Assembly (NCBI GenBank): GCA_014706295.1
Contig: JACSVZ010000001.1
Location: 45,708,383-45,772,382, forward strand
Length of the DNA stretch: 64,000 bases
From: Lycocorax pyrrhopterus obiensis
Lineage: Eukaryota > Chordata > Aves > Passeriformes > Paradisaeidae
Direction of reading: 5' to 3'
Translations under genes and position numbers: made by a program
The notes under the pieces: generated by a model
The model's input: only the letters and a program-made list of their open reading frames with translations
Databases searched by the model: none
Told to the model about the DNA's origin: nothing
Part shown: positions 11,961 through 24,800 of the stretch, piece by piece
Numbering within the stretch: the first letter of the stretch is position 1
Layout: each line of letters starts with the position of its first letter

Positions 11961-13748
11961 TTCTTTGAGTTTCCTTTGCATGCAAAGAATAATTTTCTAA
12001 TTAGTAATGTGCCATGGCTATTAAAAAGAAAAATTATTCTGCATATTCTAATCAACATTATGCTTGTGGTGGCTGTAGTGATAACTCTTAAAAGCAGAGT
12101 AAATATAGCTCTCAGACTGTATTGTGAATCAACCCTTCCTTACAATGGAAAAGAAATTAAGACACCAAAATTAAGGCACCAAAATACTTTTAGAAGTGTG
12201 GAGTAAGAATTGGAAGCCAGTTTATGGCGAAAACTTCAACAGCTTTTACTTTTTTTTTTTTTTTTGGTCATGTAAGGATAGCTTAGATACAGGAAGGAGT
12301 GTAGCACTCTAGATGTTGTAGGCTAATGCAGAAATGTGAGTATGTCTCTACATGCCATTCAGCACTGCCTTCACATTTTGCAGGGGTGAAGTGTATTTCC
12401 TGGTTCTGCTCTCCCAGCTAGGGCTCTGCTGGGTGTAAGGGAAATGTGTGATAAACGTGGATATTTGCATGGCATTGCTTTGGAGGTAAAGCCTAAATGC
12501 CTTCAGTAGGGTGGTGGAGGTAGAGAGAAGTCCCTCAGTTTTTCCAGTTTCAACTTCAATGGAGATTTCTTCAGCAATTTTCACAGAAGAATGTATAAAG
12601 ATGGGTATTCTTAAGCCTTTTCTGTGACTTGAAGGAACTTTGTTCAAATTTGGGTAATGTGTTTTATATAAAAGATGTAAAACCACAGAAAATGTGTCTC
12701 TGGCTGGCTGTTTCAAAAGTGAGTTGAATGTGATGGTAGAAGGTAATATTAAGTGACTTAAACTTGACAGCTTTGAAAGTCTAAAACTGAAATTCTGTTT
12801 AGGCATAGAGATAAGGATGCTACTTTACTACACAGGGCACCACAATTTCATTCTGGCAGCATTCAGGAATAATACTCCCATAGATTTCTTTGTTGAGTAG
12901 GGGACTGTGACTACAATTAAAATGTAAAGTTCATAAAAGAATAGAAGACATCTGAATTTGCATTCAATAATATATGCTAGCAGGCTCTTTAGTTCATATC
13001 ATTACATGCCAGGTGCTGACATGCTACCAAACCAATTAAGGAAAGTTACCAGAGTAAATATAGCTACTGCAGGCCATGAAACTAAGCCAAAAAATATTTC
13101 CCTTCCTCAAAGCCAAAGTAGCTGTGATTTTTCCTGTAGTAAATGCCTGTTGCTTAGCAGATACAGGTAGTGCTCTACATTCTCTCTTTGAGGGTGGCCA
13201 GGAGATTGTACTGCATGGAGCGTTGTGGAGCAATTATGGGAAGGACTGAAAGACCAAGATCTGTCACATCTAACAATGAGACAAATTGACACCACTCCAG
13301 TGAGAGATAATGTCCTTAAAAGTAGTAGCTCCTCGATTGCTTGTATCTTAAGCAGTGCAAAAGACCATGGAAAAAAACCACTGCACAGGTCAGCCACACT
13401 CCAAGGCTGCATGGACTGTACAAAGGCAGAAGGAAAAGCACACAGAGAACTTTCACATCCCTCTGATATCAGGGAAGGTTCTGAACTGTGTTGATACTGT
13501 TGAGTTTGTAGACAAGGACCGATAGACATGGCTACATAAAATGTCTCTATGGTACATATAGAATCAATGGGTTTTATTTGGTTTGATTTGTTTTCAGAGG
13601 CAGCATTTACCTATATAGAGATAGTAAAATATGAAATGTAACTCTATGTGCTATTTAATTAACTTTTAATGTAACATATTTGACACAGGTGTCTCTCAAT
13701 ACCCTCAATACAGTTCAGTGATGGATACAACCCACAATAAAAAAACTC
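11961..13748. other. Unique DNA, no gene established
   Basis: Two long chance-sized open frames lie here, 12348-12806 minus (152 codons) and 13107-13529 minus (140 codons). Neither has a recognisable domain or splice context. A T-run sits at 12250-12265. Confidence 0.4.
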
Positions 13749-13792
13749 AAACCAAACCAAACCAACCAACCAACCAACCAAACAAACAAAAA
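13749..13792. repeat. (CCAAA)n/(CCAA)n simple repeat
   Basis: A run of ACCAA and CCAA units shading into AAACAAACA. Simple A/C-rich sequence of this kind recurs in the window at 20.26, 41.05 and 53.39 kb. Confidence 0.95.
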
Positions 13793-14873
13793 ACAAGAAG
13801 AAAAAATGTGCAATTTACATGTTGTCATGAATTTGGCCATGTGAGATGAATTCTGAGCCAAAGAACACAGTGGGTCCCATGAAAGGTCGAACAGATTTCC
13901 TCACATGAAAGCAATGCAATTAACAAGACATTGGTCTAAAGACTGAAATAATCCAGTTGATACACAACTTGCAAGACATTCAAGGAAATATGATCTATAC
14001 AGGAAGTCATTACAACACCTGAATAAATTAAATTCTGGTTAGCATTGGGACACCATGTGTTTTAACATACAAAATGCAATTTCAGTTCATGGATGAACAT
14101 AAATAGAAAATTAATTCTAACCTCTAGGCCTATAGATTACATAAAAATAAATCATATGTGTTCCAAAATGATTGACTTAGTAATAAGGATTTTGGAAATC
14201 CAGGTAATAACAGTGAAAATGGACTAGGAATAAACTCATGCTGATAGAGAAACATAAATCTTGAGTGTTGTAGCAGCATGGATGCTAAAAGAAGAGGAAA
14301 AAAATCAGTGTCCTGACAGTCTAGTCTGTTTTGATGTAAGATAAAACTTGACATTTACTCATCTTTAAGCTATGTACATGGTAATACTACAATGCCATAA
14401 TAGTAAGAGTCACTTTAAATTCATACTATCATAGGTTGGGCAGAAAATAAAACTTTGAGGTTTATGCTATCTAGAGAAAATGTCATAATAAGTAACTAAA
14501 TATTATCCTAACACCTTCCTGAAATTGAAAATTAAAATTTCGTACACAGAGACACTTAGACACATAGAACAAAGAGTGAAAGAAGAGGACTTTTATCTCA
14601 GTAGTGCATAGGTCTGTACATGGACTGATGACAGCCCAGGAGAACACGGGACATAATCAAGTAAGACTCAGAAGAACCAACATTTGAGAGTCTAACACAG
14701 CTATTCTACCATCATCTCCACCAGGAAGCTTCATTTCATGCTCAGGATTGAGTTTCAATTGTTTTTCTTTGGCTTTTGTTAATGCCCATGTGGAGAAGAA
14801 ATCACCCTTTTACCCTACACAGAGCAGGTCTCTTCAGGATTTCAAGTGCTCTAACATCTAATTCCTCCCTACA

Positions 14874-14916
<43 letters not shown>

Positions 14917-15807
14917 GAGTTAAAAAATTCCAAACTTACAGGCTCCAGACAATTTTTCCCTGCACTGATGTGGAAAGAGTGAGTTTGGATGGATGGATCT
15001 GCATTTCCTATATGTAAATGAAGCTGCACAGGATTCAAATGAACTGGAAATGCTACACTCAGTGTAAGAACCTGTGTTATCCACAGTCAGTTTTGTTGCT
15101 ACTTATTCTGTCTGAATTTTGTCAACCTTTCACACAGATAAGAGAAATGTAAGTGTACATGCATATGCCAAATCTGAATACATGTTTATGCAAGATGAAT
15201 ATCAAATTTGTGTGTTAGGGGTTTCCATCCTATACTTTAAAAGCACTGCAAAGTGCAGCAGGAAAATGTCCATTTATTTACATCTCCTGAGCTGTCTGCT
15301 TCCACTGTCATTGAAATATGATTCCTTCTAGTCCTAACGCAAAATACAATATCTCCTGAAAAACTTCTAAGTTCTTCCTTTATATGTCATGCTAGTGGAG
15401 CTATTTTTTTTTCCCAATTCTATTACTGAGAGAAGGAAACGTTTTTGTTTTATTTTTCAATTAATTTACTGAGAACAAACAGACAATAGAGCCAAGTAGC
15501 AGAAAATTTATCACACCAGAAAGATGATGTATGTATCTAGAGCATTCCGAGAAAAATCCCTGGGTCAGTTCTGCAAGGCATTATTACACTGGAAATAGTG
15601 AGAATGGAGTATTCTACTCCAGCATGCAGCATGATGCCTCTATTTATAGTATTGATTGTACAAAATTCTGACTAGCAAAATTTGTGTCATAGCTTCCACA
15701 TGAAAAATTCCTCATGTTTTTTCTCACTTTAAAGTGTGTTTATATAGAGATTTTTTTTTAGTTTATCATTTCTCTCCAAGACAGCTCATATCTATAATCA
15801 ACTGCAC
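13793..15807. other. AT-rich DNA with one long poly(A), no gene seen
   Basis: No gene or dispersed repeat recognised apart from the 36-base A tract listed separately. Confidence 0.45.
14878..14913 (+). repeat. Poly(A) tract, 36 bases
   Basis: Thirty-six uninterrupted A residues. Because CR1 has no poly(A) tail, a tract this long could be a simple-repeat expansion or the tail of a retrocopy. I saw no gene-like body upstream and no clear flanking duplication. Confidence 0.97.
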
Positions 15808-17035
15808 CAGAGCATGGGCAACTAACAGGAGGAGATGGAAGCCAGAATGCTGCTAGAAAATGCTGTTAGAAAGCTACAACCTAGTTGCCATTACTGAAAA
15901 TTGGTGGGATGAATTACAGGACTGAAGTGTGGCTATTGATGGCTACAAGCTGTTCAAAAGGGGCAGAAGAGGAAGAAGAGGTGAAGGGGTTGCACTCTAC
16001 ATCAAGAAAGGGATAGAGTGCAGAGATGTCTCTGAATATTAGCCATGAGCCAGCTGAAAGTAAGAATTAGAGACTGGGCATCAAAGTGAAAATGGTGTCT
16101 GGTATCTACTACAGGCCACTTCCTTGCTCCAGCCACAGAAGGCATTGTGCTTGTAGGCACTTGTCCTGCTGGAGGAGTTCAACCACACCAATAGCTACTG
16201 GAGAAGGAATACAGAGAGTTTTAGGCAATCCAGGACACCCCTATATGCACTGACCAGAGTGGGATGTATTACTAGACCAGTTGGCCACCACGCAAGTGAG
16301 CTAATCAGGAACATTGAGACTGGAGGCTGCCTGGGCTGCAGTGATCATATGCTAGAGGAGTTCGCAGTCTTGAAGGATATGGGTCAGGTGAGGAATAGGT
16401 CTTCAGGGTAATGAACTTCAAAAAAACAGAATTCCACTTGTTTAACAATCAACAGGACACCCTGGGAAATTGCCCTCAGGAACAAGGAGGGAGAACAGAG
16501 TTCTTCAAGGCAGATCTTTAAGGATGCTTTCCATAGAGTGCAAGAATTTTTGATCCCCAGGTGTCATAAATCAAGAAAGGAAGGGAAGGACTGTCATGAC
16601 TGAGTTGAGACCTGCTGAGCAAACTGAAGGACAAGAGGGACAGCACAGGCATTGGAAGCAGATACAGGTATTCTGGAAAGACCATGAGGACACAGCTCAG
16701 TTGTGTAGGGATGGGGTCAGGAAGGCCAAGGAACGGCAACAGAAATTGGCAAGTGATACAAAGAGTAACAAGAAGGACTTCTACAGTTATGTCAGCCAGA
16801 AAAGGAAGGCAGATGTAAGCATATGCCCCTGATGAGCACGACTGGCAAACATAACAGCTGATGAGGAGAAGGCTGAGATACTCAACCCATTTTGCCTCAG
16901 TTTCACTGGCAACCTCTCTTCCCACATTCCTTGAGTGGATGGATCACAAGAGAGGGACTGGAGGAGCAAAGTCTCGCCCACTGCAAGAGAAGATCAGATT
17001 TGTGATCTGCTTGGTGGCAAGACCAGACTGATCTT

Positions 17036-17110
17036 CATTGGTTGCTCACACATTCATTCACACACCTACACTTGCTCCAGTTCCTGGCACCATAGATACT
17101 GATCTATCAA
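17036..17110 (-). mobile_element. Possible LTR family D fragment inside CR1
   Basis: The stretch with CTCACACATTCATTC and TTGCTCCAGTTCCTGGCACC resembles 28027-28075 in the LTR at 27909-28625 (ATCACACACTCACC, TAGCTCCAATTCCTGGCAGC). It lies at a point where CR1 homology is interrupted. It is short and its boundaries are uncertain. Confidence 0.45.
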
Positions 17111-17147
17111 GATGGGGTATTGCCTTAAAAAGAACTAGACATTCAGT

Positions 17148-17177
17148 CAAAAAAAAAAAAAATATATATATATATAG
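17148..17177. repeat. A-run followed by (TA)n
   Basis: About 14 A residues followed by a TA dinucleotide run, inside the CR1 remnant and next to the LTR-like fragment. Confidence 0.9.
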
Positions 17178-17850
17178 GCATTCAGAGAATAGAGAAGATC
17201 CGGTTCATGGCCACTTGCGGAACCTGACCATACGTAAGTCTGTAGGACCTGATGAGATGCATCCCAGAGTCCTGAGAGAACTGACTGATGCAGTTGCCAA
17301 GTCATTCTCCATCATATTTGAAAAGTCATGTCAGATGAAGTCCCAGGTAACTGCAAAAAGGTAAGCATTGTACCCATCTTTAAAAAGAATATGAAGGAAG
17401 ATCCTGGGAACTACTGACCTTTCAGCCTCACCTCTGTGCCTGAGATCATGGAACAGATTCTCCTAGAAGCTCTGCTGAGGTACATGGAGGACAGGGAGGT
17501 TCTTAGGCTTCACCAAGGGCAATTCCCGCCTGACCAGCCTAGTGGCCTATGATGGAGTGACTACATCAATGAACAAGGTGAGAGCTACGGGTGTCAGCTA
17601 GCTAGACTTCTGTAGTGCCTTTGATGCAGTCCTCAACAACATCATTCTGTCTAGATTGGAGAATGATGGATTTGATGGATGAGCAGTTTGATGGATAAGG
17701 AATTGAATGGGTGGTTGCATCCAGAGGGTAGTGGTCAATGACTCAATGTCCAGATGGAGATTGGTGACTAGTGATGTCCCTCAGGGTTCCATATTGGGAC
17801 AAATGCTCTTTAATATCTTCATTAGTGAGGCAGTAGGATCGAGTGCATCC

Positions 17851-20800
17851 TCCATTATTTATACTGGAGACATACACAGGATTAGATAGATATTTTGAAG
17901 CACTAATTCCTGTTTCTTGCCATTCATGAATTCAGCAAACTCAATTTGGAAGACCAATAGACAGTTTTACCATATTTCTGCCCGCCCCATAACTCCATAG
18001 ACATCACAGTTAATAGGGATTATTTTAACATCCAGTGGCATGTATTCAATTAAACATTAACTTTCTCAGCAGGCTGCATGCTGTACAATACATCTGTCCT
18101 TAGGCAACAGATAAAGAAATCATGAAAGTCTAGACAGTTCCTGACTTCAATCTCTAACTTCTATCTGAGAAACTTTTTCTATATCCAAGACTGTAAAATG
18201 AAAGATAAAATGACAGGATTAAAGTTCAGAGGTGACAGTGATTGTTTAAGATGAAACAGGAAAGGAGGAAGAAAAATAATAAAAAATTGTCTGCAAATAG
18301 AGTATCTTGTTGCATAACCATTATTACTGGTTTAAGAATTGGAAATGCAGTTTCTGCTCCATGAGGTAAGAACATTAAAGACTTAAATCCCATTGAGTCT
18401 GATTGTAATGTTCAGCACTGTTTTGAGAAAAATGCCATGAAATGAAAGAAACATCTTGAAAGATTGTTATTTAGCTGGATGACACAAAGACAATTTTTAT
18501 GTATACCTCTTTTTCTTGGTCCTAGTAACCTTATAGTGAGCCTCATTTATAATTAAATATAATGATTAGTTTCACACAAGCACTTGAAGAAAAGCACAGC
18601 CGTGCTTGCTTCCTTCATACTTGTACAAACTTCTGGGATAAACTGAGTTTATTTCTTTTATTTTTATAGACATAGCAATGCAAATGCAAGAAGATCGTAA
18701 TATTTAGACACCTATTTTTTAACAGATATTGGAATCCACTGTTTTATGAAGAAAATAAGATTCTAATGATAGGTTTTATCTTTCTCTCTCTTCTCTCCTC
18801 TTCACACACTGGTGTTTGATTTTTAGCTTTTCCGTCCTCCCACCCTGATCAATAGAAGGCTAAGACACTGTCAACCTCTATCTTAACAGTACATTCTTCT
18901 TTAACACCTGTCTCATATTTCATCTTCCTTAAATCTCTTTTGATATCATTTGTGGACTTATGGGTCATTTGAGTGAGGGGGAAAAAAAGCAATGAAACAC
19001 TTCTCCTATACCTTTGCAAAAAAAAGATGAAAACTTTCTGCATATGTTAAACCCTACTAAAGCCCTGTCAAAATCACTTGGTCAAGAGTGCAAATTTCTG
19101 GTATGGTACCAAGTCACTGGTTAATTTTCAGGTCACAGAAGTGAATAAAGTGACCCTAATTAATGTCAATGAGTCAAGAATGCCTCCATTCAGTTTCCAA
19201 CACTTCCCCCACCAAAAAATGACCGTGTTTATTGTGGCTTTGTAGTCTATAAATATAATTCAAGATAAGAATGTACAAACTGCTGCTGACCTTGTTGTTA
19301 GGTGCTTCTAAGTGTTGATCCAGGATCTCATGGCCAAAAGGGAACTGACCTTATGAAACTGAAGATCCAAGGATTTATTATTGGCTAACTATAATCTTAA
19401 AGTTTTAACCAACGCACAACAAATACTTAGATTATTCTAGCTGTAATATTATTAATATATTCCAAATGGCTACAGAAAACTTTGCTTAGAATCACTCTGA
19501 AATGTTTCAACAAACATGTTAATATTCATGTTTAACAAGCACAATAACAATAGCAAGTTCAATTATTTGTCTTTTCCACTATCTCAAATTCTTGTGATGT
19601 TAAATATTACTGCCTAATTAGAACAACTACAGAGATAAGACTTTCCACTTGCTACTCATTTACACATTCTAGTAAAGTTAATTCATGTCAAGGGATAAAT
19701 TCCTTTTATCCAAACTCAATACCTCAATACTCAGTTGTTTGTGAAGACTCATTATCAGTGGTTTAATATGCTTAATTGATCCTGAAAAATCTCAAATGTC
19801 AAAGAAATTTTTAAGAAATCAGATATATGCAGAAAAACTGCAAAGGGTCTTTTATCCACATTTATCATTACAAACAGCTGTCTGATTATTATCTGAAAAT
19901 ATGTCATTCACTGTAGCATAAATAGGATGTATGTGATGATGAAGTATGGCTTTCAAACTGGGAAACTTTCATAATTCATAAGGTTTCTTCATGTTTTGTG
20001 TTTTTACTCACAGTACAAATGAACTTTAAATCCACTTTTTTTCTAGGAGTGGTAAAATCCTCTAAGGGAGTGGGGAAACCCTCCAAAAATCTCGGAAAGA
20101 TTTTATTTAAAATTTTTAGAGTCTTTCTTTCTGTTCACTAGATAAAAATCTGTAGTTGCATAAAAAGGTTTAATTGTCTTGAGCAAAACTTTGGGATTTT
20201 TTCCCCAGTTCAAGAACGGGAGATGCCACCAGGTACCATTTGCACACACACACACATATTAAAAAAACCAAACAAAAAAACCCCAAAAACCCCCCACAAA
20301 ACAAAACAAACCAGCCAGAACATGGACTGATAAGATCAAGGGGATAGTTGCATAAACACATTCAGTCATTGACTATGTTTAATTATGGAATTAATAGTAT
20401 TCTGTTTAATTTTGTCCACACAAACATAATGGCCTCCTAATATTGATTAAAATAATATTGCAATATTTGTGAGAGACTTTAAAATAAAGAGGATTTCAGA
20501 ATTTACTCCTCTCTAAGCTGGAGTACTATGTGCTTTTGAAAGAATGGTGAATGTCACCAACTGGCATTTTGCTATGTATTTTTGTTCTAGTTATAACATT
20601 GCCATGTTTAATTCAGGGTTTGAAAATATCAGTGGTCTCAGAATATCTGTGTATATTTTTCTATTGCAGACTAAAGAGATCTATGATTTTGATAGATCTA
20701 AACAGATCTGCCATCTGTTCTTTTTGGCAGTACAGTGGAGAACACATTAAACAGAAAGGTGCCACCAAGTAGTTACAGGACAGTATTTCATAAAACCTCT

Positions 20801-21502
20801 AAAAAGCCTCTTGTATCTACTTTATAAAGCAGGTGGTAAAATCAAGTAAAATAATATTTTAAAGAATAAGCATGGTGGCGGGGTCTTTGAAATATTGTAG
20901 GGTAAGTTTATAATTTATTTGTGTAACATACTGCTTACCAAATAGTGACATATTCCCTCCAGTTTTGTATACCACAGCAGGGAAAAATAAAATCTTCCTG
21001 AAATTAAGGACTGAACAAGAGGAGCAGAGGGTACATGATTCTTCCTCCTTCACTGTTCCAAAATTCAGGATTTTCAAAGCTGTGCAGGTATGTTTGCCTT
21101 TCACTGAAGATAGCAGTTGTTTTTATTACTGTTATTTCTATCCACTCTTCTGTGTGTATCCTCCACCCACACAAACAGGTATGTGTGTAAACACATACAC
21201 ACAGAGATAAACAAATATGGGGAGGCACACACATTGTAACTAAATTATCATAGTTCCAAAGAAGAGAACTGGACTAATGCTGATTAAACAAATTAGTTTG
21301 CATAGTGACAACTACATATATAAAGTTGCACAAGTACTTCGAATCTAAATATGCTGTAATCTAAGATAAATAACATGATTTTTAAAATTCTGGCATCCTC
21401 TGGACCGTTGTGCAGATTGATTTATGCATTCATGCTACTTTTGCTAAAGTTGAAGCAGTAACCAAAGTTGTTATTTTTTCTGTCAAAAAGACAGTGGTGA
21501 AC
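17851..21502. other. AT-rich DNA, no gene seen
   Basis: Apart from the A/C-rich simple sequence at 20243-20312, no gene, RNA gene or dispersed repeat was recognised. Confidence 0.45.
20243..20312. repeat. (CA)n and A/C-rich simple sequence
   Basis: A short CA run (20243-20256) is followed by AAAAAAACC, CCCCAAAAACC and ACAAAACAAA-type sequence. Confidence 0.93.
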
Positions 21503-21891
21503 TGCAGTATTCACGCAGGGGCACGACTCCGCACACAAGATGGAGAAATGCAAAGCGTTTATTGCGCAGGAAAATATTCCCTAAATACCAGCACCCAACA
21601 GGATATCACATCATATAAACAGGAAAGATGTTCACCTCAGTGTCCCCCAATCACCTGGGGTAGTGCACAGACATTGCCTATTATGGTAACAGGCAAACAG
21701 TACCCTATAAGGCCACAAACTACAATTGTCACTTCCCATAGGTCCAGCACTGTCCACAAACCCACAATCCTCTCTCAGCCCATCTCTGGTGACCTGGATG
21801 CGCTCTCAGGATCACCTCTGGGGCCAGGAAAGAGGCTCTCGCTCCGGCCTTCTGAGTCTATCTCTCTTCCAGCACATAGTGCACCCCAACA
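21503..21891 (-). mobile_element. Intact solo ERV LTR with 6-bp target duplication (family C)
   Basis: A 389-bp element begins TGCAGTATTCAC and ends CACCCCAACA on the plus strand, so it has TG...CA ends. It is flanked on both sides by the exact 6-bp repeat GTGAAC (21497-21502 and 21892-21897). Sense is on the minus strand: a TATA-like GTTTATATG lies at about 21613-21621, and a polyadenylation signal AATAAA, read on the minus strand, at 21558-21563. A 6-bp duplication and short LTR fit alpha/beta-retrovirus-like (ERVK-type) elements. No internal coding region remains, so it formed by recombination between the two LTRs of a provirus. The 161-codon plus-strand frame over it is accidental. It is the best preserved LTR here. 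Confidence 0.88.
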
Positions 21892-24800
21892 GTGAACCAC
21901 CTTAAATATATTTTTCTCTTTATAAGGACTTTCCTTTAAATCATTCTGTATTTCTGAAACCCTGTCAAAATAGAGCTTTTTTTTCTGTTGATAGAAAGAA
22001 ATGTAATATGAACGTTGACAGTATCTGTTATTTTAAAAGAAAAACTGGACAAAATGCTAAGCAGTTAAACTCAGTGAATAAAATAATTTATTTGTTGTAA
22101 ATAGATTTTAAGACATTTCTACATTGCAGCCTTACTATGCATACCTTTATTTTTAATACCCCTGAATTAAGTGGATGTGGTAATTATATTTTCCTGCATT
22201 GTTGTCCAACCATTGCCAGAAAATAACCATAGAATGGCAAGAGATCAATCAGTAAAGCAATTTTTTTTTCAGTTAAATCTTAGGAATAAAAGGTTCTTCC
22301 AAACTCAGAGACATTTCCATGATTTCGTTTTTCAGTAAGACCAAATTTGTTTTTAACCTCATTGAAATTCTCAACCGTAAGAAGTTTTATTAGAAAAAGT
22401 AAAGAATAAGGTCATTCTGTCCTCTCTGTAAAGAAGATTAAATAACTACTATATAAAAGCATTAGAGATGAGATTACCTTGAGATTCACTAAGTAACTTC
22501 AGACATTCCTTAATAAATTTGCTCGAAAACTATGTAGATAATAAACAAACAAACAAAGGACTGGTCTGCTCTTCTGAATAAAAGAACAGGAAGATATATC
22601 ACTGAATCCAAACTTAATTCATAAGGACATTTTCTTTTTCAAATACTGTTGAAATTGAGCATGCAATTTAAAAAGCCTAATACTGGTATTGAAAAGTGTG
22701 CTGCTTATTCTGAATAGCTATGACAACCACAATACATTTTTGGTAATATTGAAATAATTTTGTATATAAATATATTTAAAAACTGGTTCATATGTAAAAC
22801 ACATTAGAGTAAAGAAAAAAAAAAGGTTATTTTTTACTTTGAGTGCTGAAGATAAATGAAAAAAGCTTCAGGTATATATAGCATTCTGCTGCCTGGGAAT
22901 CTAACAAAATGTTCATGATTAATGCTCGCTATCTCTTAGCTTTCATCCTGTTTTTGCAGGTAAACAGCCAATTTATTGGATCATCACTGACAAGATAATA
23001 AATTCAGAGCATTATTTATATGTTTGGTAGCTATACTGAGTTCCAGTTAATATGTGGATGAACAGCAGTGGGTTTTTTTGAAAACTTTAATTGTTTCATA
23101 AATATATTATGAATAAATACAGTAGTTTGATTTTGCAGGTGAGGAAAGTAAAATGCAGACATATTGATGTTACACACTCAGCTGTTTGGGCCCTACTAAA
23201 ATGCCTATGTTAGGAGAGCTCTTTCTCTGTTTCATTGAGAGAGTACAATGCAGTGCGCCTAGAAGTAGCAGCACGTAGTGCCACTGTATATCCAGAAACT
23301 CGGTGTCCCAGTTATCCTTCCTAGTCCTTAAGCAAGTGCCCTGCCATCACAAAGGGAAGTACAAATCTACATCTCCTCTCTACATGAAGGCAGCACACAG
23401 GTGAAATCAGGAGCCCACTGTTTTAAACACAGACACAGTCAAGATTGCCCATCTGTTTGAAACTATCCCTCCTTTTCTGTTTCTTTTTTTTTTCCTCTTT
23501 GCATTCACTTCAAGAGACAGAGGAGTAAAGTAGGCTCTAATTTAGACATATCACTTAGGTCCCTGTGCTACATGAGAACAATCCTGTCAGAAGTGACTTG
23601 TGAACAATATACACAGAATTAAGTTTGTGCTGCTAACTTCGGGAGAGATCTTGGACTCTCTCACAGATGCCGAAACTGCTTATGACTCAGCTCTGGGTCA
23701 GAGCCAAGTACTCATCCAAAATGCTCTGGTTTCCAGGGAAATGAAAGATGAACTCAGAGGCTAACTCTTTGAATTTATGAAGACACATCATCTAAAATAA
23801 AACTGAAGAAAACTATGGTGAATCACTGCAGAGCTATATATCCTGACTTCTGCCTGTTTTCTTTCCCCTTGGACAAATTGTATCTATTTAAACAGTATTA
23901 AAAATGGAAAAATGTAAATAGTTCCTAAAGAGAAAGAAGACCACTAGTTCCCAAAAATATTTTTAGTAGAGACTATATAAAAAAAACCATATTTAAGGTG
24001 TGTGTTTTAAGTAGTTCAATATTTAAATCCCCTTTTTAAAAAAAAATAAGTGTCTTAGGCTATGTTCCTGATGAATACATAGAATTTGTGGTTTATGGGA
24101 TACTTTTTCTATATTCCAGCCTCTGAGTTTATGCAAAATAATTGTTAAATATTAAAAAAGAATACAGGAAATGATGTAGCTTAAACTTGGCTTATCATTA
24201 TCCAGATCAAATTCTAGATAGCACTGATAGGCTGTGCTTGTAGGCAAAATGCAGGGATAATATTAAGCTGGGTAAGATCTGCCTTATAAGAACAGCCTCA
24301 GGAAAGAATTGCAACTGCAGAATTTTCAGTCCTATACCTACTATTTTTCAAAAGTTACAGTCAAAGGTTGATATAAAACTTCAGTATAGCCTAGTTTGAG
24401 GATGGATCACTACAGTATCTTTACCTTTTTTGTCACTCTAGGTCCTTGAGTAAACCAACACTTATTATTCAAGTGTTGCACTTCCATTTCTTCTTCAGAG
24501 GGCACACAGTCTCCCTGGATCAGTTTGTCTTATAAAAGCAAAATAAACCTTATGAAACAGATATTTTTAACATTTTATCTTTCATTAGTTACAGTATCTT
24601 GTCATATGCATCTTTTACCAGGTGTGCATTGTATTTGGTTGGTTTGTTTTTGTCAATAGCTCATCATAATGGCACTGTTAAAGCCTCCAATCCATATATT
24701 TTAATGTCATCATGTCGTTACAGAATATAATATATATGATAATGATGCAAAGCATGACTAGTAAGCTCCTACTTGTCATCAAATTCGAGATACTACCAAG

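Larger units (their letters stand above)
15808..17850 (+). mobile_element. CR1 LINE ORF2 remnant, 3'-truncated
   Basis: Decayed CR1 ORF2 covering the endonuclease and part of the reverse transcriptase. The start matches the CR1 segment at 41652 (peptide sense SMGNxQEE). The endonuclease catalytic Ser-Asp-His triplet is readable at 16340-16348 (AGT GAT CAT). The RT motif VPQGSILG is readable near 17776-17802, followed by LFNIFIS. Many stops and frameshifts interrupt the frame, so it is dead. CR1 copies usually keep the 3' end and lose the 5' end; this one ends near 17850 without its 3' UTR or octamer tail, implying later deletion or rearrangement. An LTR-like fragment and an A/TA tract lie inside. 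Confidence 0.9.

Noticed and set aside
13107..13529. 140-codon minus-strand and 89-codon plus-strand overlapping frames
   Set aside because: They overlap on opposite strands with no domain, splice context or repeat match; most likely chance.
21410..21895. 161-codon plus-strand frame
   Set aside because: It is almost wholly antisense to the solo LTR with exact target duplications.
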